In this document: positions 17,057-25,296 of the stretch, one piece after another
How the letters are laid out: each line of letters begins with the position of its first letter
Numbering within the stretch: the first letter of the stretch is position 1
Assembly (NCBI GenBank): GCA_020342115.1
Contig: CP070841.1
Span: forward strand, 89,282 to 141,886
Reading direction: 5' to 3'
DNA from: Spirochaetota bacterium
Lineage (GTDB): Bacteria; Spirochaetota; B62-G9; DRHN01
Length of the DNA stretch: 52,605 bases
Translations under genes and position numbers: made by a program
The notes under the pieces: generated by a model
What the model saw: only the letters and a program-made list of their open reading frames with translations
Database searches by the model: none
What the model was told of the DNA's origin: nothing

Positions 17057-18574
17057 CTATCCCTCTGCTTTATTAATTGTTCGTTTTTGTCCTGTTGCCA
17101 TCATCAGTATCCCTTCCTCGGTTGCTTTATCAGGAGAGACCACACCCATTATCTCACCGTCGTGCATTACGAGAATTCGATCGCTCATTCCTATTATCTC
17201 CGGAAGCTCGGAGGAAATCATGATGATGGCAGTTCCCTGATCTGCCAAACGCCGCATGAGGGTATACACCTCACTCTTCGTTCCTACATCGATACCGCGT
17301 GTGGGCTCATCGAGTATCAGAAGACTGAGGTTTATGTTTATCCATTTTGCAAGAATAACCTTCTGTTGATTGCCTCCACTTAGATACCTCACTTCCTGCT
17401 CAATACTTGGGGTAATTATTTTGAACTGATCAACACTCTGTTTACTTATTTCTTTTTCATAGCGATCTCTTATATAAAACCACTTCTTTACACGCTCAAG
17501 AATTGCGAGGGTGAGATTCTTTCTCAAAGAGAGAGAATGGATAAGTCCATCATGTGCTCTGTTTTCTGTGACAAAACCAATGCCACTCACAATAGAGTTT
17601 TTCGGAGATGACTTCTTTATTATTTTTTCCTTTAAAATTATCTCCCCCATATCTATAGGGTCAGCCCCGAAGATAGCACGGGCTAATTCTGACCTGCCAG
17701 CCCCAACGAGGCCTGCAATACCAAGGATCTCTCCCTTATGGACATTGAATGAAATATCCTTGAGAAAACCTTCTCTTGAGACATTCTTGAGTGCTAGAAC
17801 TTCCTGCTTCTGCTTGAGTTTTTTCCTCTGCGGAAATGTCTCCGAAAGGCTTCGTCCCACCATCATGCTTACAACTTTAGGTTTATCCACATCCGATGTC
17901 TGTACTGTTCCGACAAGCTTTCCATCTTTGAGAACAGTTGCTCGGTCCGCTATCTGGAAGATTTCATCGATTCTATGTGAGATATATATTATTGCTTTTT
18001 TATTTGCTTTGAGGGTTCTAATAATTCTGAAAAGAGACTCGAGCTCCTTTCCTGAAACAACCGCAGATGGCTCATCCATCATGATGATATCTGCGTTCAG
18101 TGAAAGGGCTTTTGCAATTTCTATCATCTGCTGCTGTGCCACACCGAGCTCTGACACCCTCATCCCCAGGTCAATAGCTACTCCCAGGTCTTCCAATAGA
18201 GATTGGGCTTTTTCGCTAAGGCTGGTGTTATCGATAAAACCCATCCGTTTTTGCGGCTCTCGCCCTAGAAATATGTTTTCAGCAACAGAAAGATCAGGTA
18301 TAAGATTGAATTCCTGGTAGATTATGCTTATTCCATGTCTCTGCGCCTCTCTTGGAGAGTGGAAAGCTATATCATTCCCCCTCAGGATGATTCTTCCACT
18401 GTCTGGCCGGTATGCGCCTGCAAGGATCTTCATCAAGGTTGATTTTCCCGCGCCATTTTCTCCAACTAACGCATGAACTTCACCCTGCATACAATTGAAA
18501 TCTACGCTGTCAAGTGCAAGTACGCCCGGAAATGCTTTTGTGATTTGGTGCATCTCCACTATATTTTTACTCAT
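17057..18574 (-). CDS. Ribose-type ABC importer, duplicated ATPase subunit
   Basis: A 505-aa protein with two nucleotide-binding domains, the size of RbsA/XylG/MglA. The first domain has Walker A GENGAGKST (about residues 38-46), Walker B IIMMDEPSA and a degenerate signature. The second has a degenerate Walker A GLVGAGRSE, a full signature LSGGNQQK and Walker B LILDEPTRG. This one-good-site-per-half pattern is normal for the family. It energises uptake by the two permeases flanking it and the binding protein upstream. The ligand is probably a monosaccharide, polyol or sugar-like compound. Confidence 0.92.
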   Translation of the reverse strand: MSKNIVEMHQITKAFPGVLALDSVDFNCMQGEVHALVGENGAGKSTLMKILAGAYRPDSGRIILRGNDIAFHSPREAQRHGISIIYQEFNLIPDLSVAENIFLGREPQKRMGFIDNTSLSEKAQSLLEDLGVAIDLGMRVSELGVAQQQMIEIAKALSLNADIIMMDEPSAVVSGKELESLFRIIRTLKANKKAIIYISHRIDEIFQIADRATVLKDGKLVGTVQTSDVDKPKVVSMMVGRSLSETFPQRKKLKQKQEVLALKNVSREGFLKDISFNVHKGEILGIAGLVGAGRSELARAIFGADPIDMGEIILKEKIIKKSSPKNSIVSGIGFVTENRAHDGLIHSLSLRKNLTLAILERVKKWFYIRDRYEKEISKQSVDQFKIITPSIEQEVRYLSGGNQQKVILAKWININLSLLILDEPTRGIDVGTKSEVYTLMRRLADQGTAIIMISSELPEIIGMSDRILVMHDGEIMGVVSPDKATEEGILMMATGQKRTINKAEG

Positions 18575-18669
18575 AGTTACTGGTGACCTCTTTTTTGTAT
18601 TATGGAAGAGTCACCAGGCCAGATATAGCCGGGTGACTCTCCATTGTTTAATAAAAATTTATCTTCTGA

Positions 18670-19755
18670 TCAATAGGGCAGAAGATTCTTAGGAAGCGTG
18701 TTATTCCACGCTTCGTCGGGCCAGTCCTTATGAGCCATTCTACTCCAGGGCATATCTGTTTTGATGTTTTCAGTATCCTGTGTACACACAACTGTTCTCG
18801 GGACCTCGTAGATATGGGGTACCGGTTCGCCTCTCAGGACCTTGAGAGCGATCTCAACAGAGTCTGTTCCCATGGAAACTGGAAAATCAATGCTCATTGC
18901 AGGAAATCCCCAATCCTGAGCTCTCACGAGAAATGCATTGAGGTGGTCACCGGTGATAGGGACTTTCATTCCTGCTTCTTTCATAGCCTCCATTGCACCG
19001 GATGTCTGAAGCCCATCACCCCAGATGCCATTGATCTTTCTTCCGTGAGTCTGGATCAGTGCCTTCATGATACGTTTTCCTTCAGCAGGTGACCAGTTTG
19101 CATACTGGAAGTCGAGAACTTTTACATTAGGAAATGCGGAGAGTATCTCCTCACCCCCTGAACGCCTTTCCTCTGCCGGACCAGACCCCGCGATACCTCC
19201 GAGCATCACAATATTTCCTCTTCCGCCAAGCATCTCTGCGAGCCATAGCATCTGTGCTCTGCCCTGTGCAACATTGCTGGAAGTGATGAATGAGACAAAG
19301 CTCTCATCACTCGTTACTCTTCTGTCTACGCAGATGACGGGTATACCTCTTCTCATTGTTCTTCTTGCAACCGGGTCGAGAGCAGCCATGGTTGCGGCAC
19401 TGAGGATAAGAACATCCACCCCTTTTGCAAGTAGATCTTCGACATCTGCAATCTGCTTGTCAGGTTTATCATTGGCATCCGTTACATAGTACCTTTTAAT
19501 CTGGTCTTTATTAAGCTCATAACCATACCTGACCTGCCGCTCGAAGAAAACCCTCCAGGAGTTGGAGATAGAAGCGTTACTGAATCCAACTACGTAAGGT
19601 CCTTTCTTAGCGAACTTTGAGGTGTCCATCATCTGCAGTGCTGTTGAGTTCCAGAGCCAAGATCTTGGAAACGGTTTCGCCATTGCCATTGGTGCAAATA
19701 CCATGGTTGTAAGCAGAAAAACCGCTGCCACAATGATTGTTACTGTTTTTTTCAT
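18670..19755 (-). CDS. Periplasmic sugar-binding protein of ribose-type ABC importer
   Basis: A 361-aa exported binding protein of the RbsB/periplasmic-binding-protein-like I family. The signal peptide (residues 1 to about 26, cleavage near AMA-KP) is followed by the typical YVVGFSNASISNSW opening, the DVLILSA strand, the PVICVDRR hinge and the INGIWGDG segment. The Asp and Arg residues of the hinge region (DRR) usually contact sugar hydroxyls in this family. It is encoded between the first permease and the ATPase. The ligand cannot be read from sequence, but it defines the entry substrate of the cluster. Confidence 0.9.
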   Translation of the reverse strand: MKKTVTIIVAAVFLLTTMVFAPMAMAKPFPRSWLWNSTALQMMDTSKFAKKGPYVVGFSNASISNSWRVFFERQVRYGYELNKDQIKRYYVTDANDKPDKQIADVEDLLAKGVDVLILSAATMAALDPVARRTMRRGIPVICVDRRVTSDESFVSFITSSNVAQGRAQMLWLAEMLGGRGNIVMLGGIAGSGPAEERRSGGEEILSAFPNVKVLDFQYANWSPAEGKRIMKALIQTHGRKINGIWGDGLQTSGAMEAMKEAGMKVPITGDHLNAFLVRAQDWGFPAMSIDFPVSMGTDSVEIALKVLRGEPVPHIYEVPRTVVCTQDTENIKTDMPWSRMAHKDWPDEAWNNTLPKNLLPY

Positions 19756-19834
19756 AGCTTTCTCCTCCTAAGTATTTTGATTATAGATTCTATGTAATGA
19801 TCCTGTTTTTTTTATATCACCCCCTTTCTGTGTT

Positions 19835-20818
19835 TTATGTTTGTGTTCTTCTGAACGAAGCGTAAAAAGATGTGGCTAAAATGATCACAACACCCTTTAC
19901 CACAAACTGCATCTGAACCGGCATGCCCAGCAGTAACACAATATTGTAAAGCATCATGACAATAAGAACTCCTACAATGGTTCCGAGAACTCCACCTCTT
20001 CCTCCTTCGAATGTTGTTCCCCCCATCACTACTGCAGCAATTGAGTCGAGCTCATACCCCTTGCCCACCCAGTTATCTGAAATTCCGATCCATCCTGCAA
20101 GATAAAGTCCCGCAATAGATGCCATGAATCCGGAGATCATATAAACCGATATGATTGTGAAGTCTATGTTATAGCCGCAGAGCCTCGCAGTATTGACATT
20201 ACCTCCAATTGCGTATACCTTCCTTCCGAAGGTTGTCTTTCTCAGCACAAACAATGCAATAATAACCATTACTGCAAGAGAGATGATTGAAGTCGGTACA
20301 GAACCGATGTCGCCTGTGGCAAGGTACCGCTGGATTGGTGGGAATTCCCCTTTGGGCATTCCCTTGGTGTAGAGGAACCGAATTCCCTGAACGATTATCA
20401 TCATACCAAGTGTTGCCATGAAGGGTTGAACTTTTCTTTTTGTTATAAGTGTTCCATTAATAAAACCAACAATGATACCGAATAAAAGGCATACGCCCAT
20501 AACCGGTATAAAAAGTGAATTCTGACCTTCGGTATTGTGGGCCATGATTACTGCAACGGTTGACATCACCGAGGCAACAGACAGATCGAGACCGCCTCCG
20601 CCAATCAGTATAACGAAAGTCTGGCCTATGGCTACCATCCCAAGGGCGGCTGACTGATTGAGGATATCCTTCAAGTTTTGAGGTTTTAAAAAGTTTGGAG
20701 AGACCAGAGAAGCGGTAACAATTAGAATAGCAAGGAAGATGTATATTCCAAATCTCTCAAATAGGGATCTAATGTGTTGCGGAGATCTCTGTAAGCGCTT
20801 ACTCACTGCCACTTGCAT
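19835..20818 (-). CDS. Ribose-type ABC importer, permease 1
   Basis: A 327-aa RbsC-family permease with conserved GGGGLDLSVASV and GGTTFEGGRGG segments and about eight to ten membrane spans. It is the first gene of the importer unit (permease, binding protein, ATPase, permease). A 252-base AT-rich gap with two promoter-like sequences separates it from the glycyl radical enzyme gene, so the importer can probably be transcribed on its own as well as by read-through. The N-terminus is longer than usual, with a cytoplasmic basic stretch before the first span. Confidence 0.9.
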   Translation of the reverse strand: MQVAVSKRLQRSPQHIRSLFERFGIYIFLAILIVTASLVSPNFLKPQNLKDILNQSAALGMVAIGQTFVILIGGGGLDLSVASVMSTVAVIMAHNTEGQNSLFIPVMGVCLLFGIIVGFINGTLITKRKVQPFMATLGMMIIVQGIRFLYTKGMPKGEFPPIQRYLATGDIGSVPTSIISLAVMVIIALFVLRKTTFGRKVYAIGGNVNTARLCGYNIDFTIISVYMISGFMASIAGLYLAGWIGISDNWVGKGYELDSIAAVVMGGTTFEGGRGGVLGTIVGVLIVMMLYNIVLLLGMPVQMQFVVKGVVIILATSFYASFRRTQT

Positions 20819-20905
20819 GGAATCTTATCCTCTATGCGGCTGTGAGGTAATTCAGTAGAGAGGTTTATTGAAGTGTTTTTTACCCCACGCAAAAAGCACC
20901 TTTCT

Positions 20906-20933
20906 ATTTTATATCATAACATGTATATGTCAA
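20906..20933 (-). promoter_or_regulatory. Sigma-70-like promoter P2 for the importer unit
   Basis: Reading the minus strand, a perfect -35 TTGACA (20933-20928) is followed after 16 bp by -10 TAAAAT (20911-20906). The expected start point is about 80 bases before the permease ATG at 20818. It lies in the 252-base gap downstream of the glycyl radical enzyme gene. Confidence 0.5.
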
Positions 20934-20958
20934 TTATTAATTTCGTAATATATGTTCA

Positions 20959-20970
20959 ACTGGTTCCAGT
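20959..20970. promoter_or_regulatory. Candidate operator between tandem importer promoters
   Basis: A perfect 12-bp palindrome, ACTGGTTCCAGT, lies directly at the predicted start point of the upstream promoter P1 and about 25 bp upstream of the -35 box of P2. A dimeric regulator bound here could block P1 or act on P2. Palindromes of this length occur by chance, so support is positional only. Confidence 0.3.
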
Positions 20971-20977
20971 AATTCTA

Positions 20978-21005
20978 TTTATAAATTTTTATTTTTATTT
21001 GTCAA
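20978..21005 (-). promoter_or_regulatory. Sigma-70-like promoter P1 for the importer unit
   Basis: On the minus strand, -35 TTGACA (21005-21000) and -10 TATAAA (20983-20978) are 16 bp apart in an A/T-rich stretch that could act as an UP element. The predicted start point falls at the ACTGGTTCCAGT palindrome. Together with P2 it forms a tandem promoter for the importer genes. Confidence 0.5.
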
Positions 21006-21070
21006 GAAAAATAAATTTATTTTTTTAATTCTGCTAGTGATTGATGAATAATCAATTCATTAAACATATG

Positions 21071-23476
21071 TCAAAAGGATGATATCTCGGTTCTATCTAT
21101 AATATCATTCTGCACAGCTGTATCGAGCTCAACGAAGAATGCACTGTAGCCTGCAACCCTGATGATCAGACCCTTATACTGCTCGGGCTCTTGCTGTGCA
21201 GCACGCAAAGTATCAGCAGAAACCACGTTAAACTGGACATGCCAGCCTCCAAGCTCAAAATAGGCACGGATGAGATCAGCAAGGCCTTTCTTGCCAGTAG
21301 TTTCCTCAAGAAGCTTTGGCATGAACTTCATATTCAAAATTGTTCCATTTGTGATGATCTCATGGTCGAGTTTAGCAACAGATTTTGCGATAGCTGTAGG
21401 GCCTTTGAAGTCACAGCCATGAACAGGTGCGACTCCATCGGCGAGTGGTGCTCTGCGGAGTTTCCCGTTCGGTAGAGCGTCCACATGAAGACCAAGAGGA
21501 ACATTGGCCGAGACCGAGTATACGCCAGGCCGGTAAACTCCTCCGCGTGTATTCTTATACCTGGAGACCTCATCGCAGTAGGTTCTTACAACATCACGGG
21601 CAATATTGTCGACATAATCATCGTCGTTACCCCACTTAGGAGCCCGGGTGATTAAGAGCTTTCTTAATGGCTCAGCCCCCTCAAAGTTATTGTCGAGTGC
21701 ATCGAGTAACTCATCAATGGATATCCTTCTTTCTTCAAACACGAGCTTTTTGATTGCAGCAATTGAATCTGCAACATCTCCAAGTCCAACAGCCTGGGGA
21801 CCTGTATAGTTATATCTCGCCCCCCCGGCTGTTACATCAATCCCTTTCTCCAGGCAGTCATCAATAACGAGTGAGAAATAGGGGAGGGGGTAGAGTTGTG
21901 CGTGTGTTCGTTCAATAACATTGATAGCAGTCACCATCTCTTTTACATAGAACCTGACTTGGGTTTTGAATGCCCTGGTTACATCTTCAATATTCTTAAA
22001 CTTCCTCGGGTTGCCCGTTTTTGGTCCGATCTGTTTTCCTGTTAACCTGCATCTGCCGTCATTCAATGCGATCTCAAGAGCCTTACCGATGTTTGACATC
22101 GCTGCATTTGTCATGCCGTTGCAGTGCGGCGGGACTGCCTCAACACATCCCGATATACCATAATCCCTTGCATCATCAAGCGGAACTCCCAGAGACATCA
22201 ATACCGGGATTGCAACATTATCATTAAAGAACTCAGGTTTGGTCCTTCCAGAGCTTGCTACTTCGACTGCTTTCATCATAAACGCTTTAGGCGTATTGGG
22301 ATGTATGCGGACCCCCAGGTTTGGCTGCGGCAGTTTTGTGTGCGCTTCTGCATCAAGACACATATAGCTCAGCTCATTGGTGGCATCTCTGCCTTCTATG
22401 TCCTGTCCTCCAAGAACAACATTTTCTGAGATGGAAAAACCTGCATAGTATTTGGCACACTCATAATCGTATACTCTCATGATTTCAGTAAACTTGATCC
22501 AGAGACATTCCAGAAGTTCCTGTGCGCGTTCCTTTGTTATGAGTTTTTCCTCAATGCTTTTCCTGTAATAGGGATACATGAACTGGTCGAACCTGCCGGG
22601 CGAGACTGCAAGTCCATCCTGCTCAATGTATAGAAGGAGATGGGTAAACCAGAACGTTTGTACCGCCTCTCTGAAATCATTTGCAGGGTAAGAAGGAACC
22701 CTCTCGCATATACTAGCGATAAGCTCAAGCTCTTTTTTCCATCGAGGATCTTTTTCTTCTTCTACAAGTTTTTGAGCTTCTCTGGCATACCGACCTGCCC
22801 ATTCAATAATTGCATCGCAGAGGATAATTTCAGCCTGATAGAACATATACTTCATACCCTGGTCAGGATCTGCTAAATCCAGCATATCAAGCTTATTCTT
22901 TATCTCTTTTTTAATATTAAGAAGACCTTTTGATATCACTTTGTCATAGTTTACAAGTACATGGCCGATACTCCCTGTCAGATGGATATCAACAGAAAAA
23001 ATCTGATCCTCTAACTGGACAAGCTTTCTTGTCTGGGCCGGCATGGCGGCCAGGGCAATCTCCTTTATAGTTTTGTTCTTCCAATAGGGTAGTATCTCAC
23101 CCAAGAGTTCCTTTTTTATTTCAGAGCTGACGATAAGACGATCCTGTTCCCTCTCTTGAAAGAGTTCTATTTCTGCCCGGAGGTATTCGGCCTCAGTTTC
23201 AGGAAAAAGGGGCGCAGATCGCAGTTTCGATGCCTGAGTGCCTACAATAAGCTGATCGCGTTGTATAAAAATTGTCATCTCTCTAAGAACCTTGGCGATC
23301 GCTTTTGCGCGGCGAATGATCATAGGTTCGGTTTCTGTTTCTTTATAAGACTGAGTAACGAGACGAGCCCTCTCTATACAGATCTCTGGCTGGACTGCGA
23401 GGAGCTCATTGTTCAGTTTGGCTGTTCTCCAGTGGATCTCTTTCTTCTGTGAAACAACCGAATGAGCTGTGGGCAT
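21071..23476 (-). CDS. Glycyl radical enzyme of the diol dehydratase/pyruvate formate-lyase superfamily, substrate unknown
   Basis: An 801-aa O2-sensitive enzyme. The active-site Cys444 and general-base Glu446 are in SGCVE. The radical-bearing Gly776 is in RVAGYSA, 26 residues from the C-terminus. SPGRFDQFMYPYY in the middle is also typical of the glycerol dehydratase/choline lyase branch, where the Cys-x-Glu pair supports elimination of water or another leaving group. The motif continues AVPPHC after GCVE, where well-known lyases usually have Pro, so the substrate class is open. No activating radical-SAM gene is adjacent. It lies 20 bases after a zinc dehydrogenase and upstream of the importer. 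No microcompartment shell genes are present. Probable role: C-O cleavage of a polyol-like substrate (inference). Confidence 0.92.
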   Translation of the reverse strand: MPTAHSVVSQKKEIHWRTAKLNNELLAVQPEICIERARLVTQSYKETETEPMIIRRAKAIAKVLREMTIFIQRDQLIVGTQASKLRSAPLFPETEAEYLRAEIELFQEREQDRLIVSSEIKKELLGEILPYWKNKTIKEIALAAMPAQTRKLVQLEDQIFSVDIHLTGSIGHVLVNYDKVISKGLLNIKKEIKNKLDMLDLADPDQGMKYMFYQAEIILCDAIIEWAGRYAREAQKLVEEEKDPRWKKELELIASICERVPSYPANDFREAVQTFWFTHLLLYIEQDGLAVSPGRFDQFMYPYYRKSIEEKLITKERAQELLECLWIKFTEIMRVYDYECAKYYAGFSISENVVLGGQDIEGRDATNELSYMCLDAEAHTKLPQPNLGVRIHPNTPKAFMMKAVEVASSGRTKPEFFNDNVAIPVLMSLGVPLDDARDYGISGCVEAVPPHCNGMTNAAMSNIGKALEIALNDGRCRLTGKQIGPKTGNPRKFKNIEDVTRAFKTQVRFYVKEMVTAINVIERTHAQLYPLPYFSLVIDDCLEKGIDVTAGGARYNYTGPQAVGLGDVADSIAAIKKLVFEERRISIDELLDALDNNFEGAEPLRKLLITRAPKWGNDDDYVDNIARDVVRTYCDEVSRYKNTRGGVYRPGVYSVSANVPLGLHVDALPNGKLRRAPLADGVAPVHGCDFKGPTAIAKSVAKLDHEIITNGTILNMKFMPKLLEETTGKKGLADLIRAYFELGGWHVQFNVVSADTLRAAQQEPEQYKGLIIRVAGYSAFFVELDTAVQNDIIDRTEISSF

Positions 23477-23496
23477 TTTATCCTCCTGATTTTATC

Positions 23497-24516
23497 TTAA
23501 AAAGACAGTATTACCTTTACCAGGTTCCCTTCTCCAGTTGATAATTTTTTGAAGAGGTCCGGACAATCCTCTATGGGAAAAACATGAGTAAGGTTCTTGA
23601 TCCGATCAACTATGTCTGGGAGCAGCTCAATGGCAGATTCTATGTCATCTGGAGTATACACTCTGCTTCCAACAATGGAAAGCTCGGCAAAGTTGACCCT
23701 TTTCAGATCTAGCTCTACCGGTATCTTGGGAACACTTACCTCTAATATAGTACCCCTGATTCTTGTGATATCTATTGCCTGTTGAAAGCCCCTCGCTGTT
23801 CCTGTGGCTTCAAACACGATATCAGGTCCAACAGCTTGGAAGTAGTCAGTAAAGGTGTCTCTTATATCATATGCTGAAGCATCTATATAATCAAATCCAA
23901 TTTTTCTGATAATGTCAATCCGATGGTCCTGTATTTCCGATACAAGAATTTTTTTTATACCTGTGACTTTAGCGACAAGTGCAACAAGAATTCCAATTGG
24001 TCCGCCACCAATTATCAGAATTTTATCGTCATTTCCAAGCCGCGCCCTTTGTAGAGCATGAACAGCAACAGCCAGTGGTTCAATGACCGCTCCTTCTTCA
24101 AAGCTGAGAGCTTCAGGGAGTCGGTATACCTTGTCAGTACTTACCTTTACAAATTCAGCAAATGCACCGTTCTTATCAATACCAATCAACTTGAGTGACG
24201 AGCATGCATGCTGTATACCGTTGTTGCAGGCGTAACAATCTCCGCAGGAGGTCAGAGGATCAGCCGTTACCCGATCACCAACTTCATAATCTATTACGCT
24301 TTTACCTATTTCAACTATTTCTCCGCTAAATTCATGTCCGAGAACCATTGGGGGTGTAGCACGTTCCCTGGGGAACTTGCCCTGATATATTGTGAGATCT
24401 GTTCCGCAAATTCCAGCTGCTTTGACCTTTATTAGAACTTCATGATCATCGATTGAAGGTTTTGGAAGGCTGCCAATTTCCATAGCACCTGCAGCCTTCC
24501 AAATCGCAGCTTTCAT
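23497..24516 (-). CDS. Zinc-dependent alcohol/polyol dehydrogenase (proximal cluster gene)
   Basis: A 339-aa medium-chain dehydrogenase. The catalytic zinc site is Cys37 (GICGTD) with His61-Glu62 (GHEF). The structural zinc loop has Cys91, 94, 97 and 105, and the nucleotide loop is GGGPIGIL. It is similar in family to, but clearly distinct from, the dehydrogenase that ends the cluster. It is immediately upstream of the glycyl radical enzyme, so it may form that enzyme's substrate or process its product, for example an aldehyde (inference). Co-transcribed (20-base gap). Confidence 0.87.
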   Translation of the reverse strand: MKAAIWKAAGAMEIGSLPKPSIDDHEVLIKVKAAGICGTDLTIYQGKFPRERATPPMVLGHEFSGEIVEIGKSVIDYEVGDRVTADPLTSCGDCYACNNGIQHACSSLKLIGIDKNGAFAEFVKVSTDKVYRLPEALSFEEGAVIEPLAVAVHALQRARLGNDDKILIIGGGPIGILVALVAKVTGIKKILVSEIQDHRIDIIRKIGFDYIDASAYDIRDTFTDYFQAVGPDIVFEATGTARGFQQAIDITRIRGTILEVSVPKIPVELDLKRVNFAELSIVGSRVYTPDDIESAIELLPDIVDRIKNLTHVFPIEDCPDLFKKLSTGEGNLVKVILSF

Positions 24517-24666
24517 CTTATACCTCTTTTGTTCTTGTTTATAATGATATTTAGCTTATGGAACTATTTAAAAATTGTAACCGTTTTATCTCTAATAATA
24601 TAAATCATCTAACCGGCAACAATGAATAAAGTTTAACATGATTTTCATTGGTTCGGAAGTACAAAA

Positions 24667-24759
24667 ATGACCAAAAAGGTTTATCTAGCGGCTACGATGC
24701 ATTGTGTCTTCAAAGCATGTAAAGATGGCGATAGGATATGCAAAGGCTGTTACATCTAA
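24667..24759 (+). CDS. Possible 30-residue cysteine-rich small ORF
   Basis: In the 246-base gap between two minus-strand cluster genes, the plus strand has an ATG with a GGAAG ribosome-site-like sequence 7 bases upstream and 30 sense codons. The four Cys residues sit at 13, 18, 25 and 28, the last two as CKGC. A C-x4-C-x6-C-x2-C spacing could bind a metal or be accidental. It runs against the cluster and ends 3 bases before the VOC gene's stop. No family is recognised, and such short ORFs often arise by chance. Confidence 0.25.
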   Translation: MTKKVYLAATMHCVFKACKDGDRICKGCYI

Positions 24760-24762
24760 AAA

Positions 24763-25242
24763 TCATCGCTTTGGGTATCGTCTGTCCGGTTCTCTATGTT
24801 TTCTTGGTCCTCCCTTTACAATTTCCAATGTAATCCCTAAATAGGGTTCCGTGTCAAGATAGTAAAAGCTTCTACCATCAAACTCTCCGCTCTGGATCAC
24901 AGAGACACCTTTTTTTTCATATTCTTCTATTGTTTTTGGAGGATTGTCAACACACTCTTTAATATGATGGAGCCCCTCACCCTTTTTCTCAATAAAATCA
25001 TAATATATGTTAGGACCCTGCAATGGCTGAATAATCTCAATTTGCCGGTCACCAATCCGTGCAAATCCTATTATCGCAGACCAATCTGATGGTTTTCCCA
25101 TGTAGGTACCATTTTTCATTTCTGGAGGTCCGTATGTGAAAATATCCCAAGGGCCTACATTAAAAATGTCATGGTACTGCTTTAGTGCTTTTTCAAGATC
25201 TTGTACCACTATACCGATTTGTATTATCTTTCTCTCTTTCAT
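24763..25242 (-). CDS. VOC-superfamily protein, methylmalonyl-CoA epimerase-like (first intact cluster gene)
   Basis: A VOC-fold protein of 159 aa, taking the ATG at 25242 as start. A longer version from 25296 adds 18 residues with no match to the fold. GGGAG upstream of 25242 and the typical opening KIIQIGIVVQDLEKAL support the shorter form. The segment KGEGLHHIKECVD supplies a metal His. The Gly-rich NVGPW motif and ITLEIVKGG end are typical of the epimerase-like branch, although the first metal position is Gly-Ile (IQIGIVV) instead of His, so metal binding may be incomplete. It follows the kinase remnant and precedes the dehydrogenase/glycyl radical enzyme pair. Confidence 0.78.
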   Translation of the reverse strand: MKERKIIQIGIVVQDLEKALKQYHDIFNVGPWDIFTYGPPEMKNGTYMGKPSDWSAIIGFARIGDRQIEIIQPLQGPNIYYDFIEKKGEGLHHIKECVDNPPKTIEEYEKKGVSVIQSGEFDGRSFYYLDTEPYLGITLEIVKGGPRKHREPDRRYPKR

Positions 25243-25296
25243 TGCCAGTCTCCCTATTCTGTTATAATTCACTCCCCTTAATTCCTGTATATCCAT

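Noticed and set aside
9797..20818. Whole region as an autoinducer-2 (lsr) operon
   Set aside because: The aldolase has the DERA catalytic triad (Asp94, Lys156, Lys195) and reads as DeoC, not LsrF. There is no LsrG or LsrR gene, and a glycyl radical enzyme is not part of Lsr.
21071..23476. Choline TMA-lyase, isethionate lyase or 1,2-propanediol dehydratase
   Set aside because: No shell proteins, no activase, no sulfonate or choline genes in the window. The AVPP after GCVE and the sugar importer point elsewhere. Motifs alone cannot assign a substrate.
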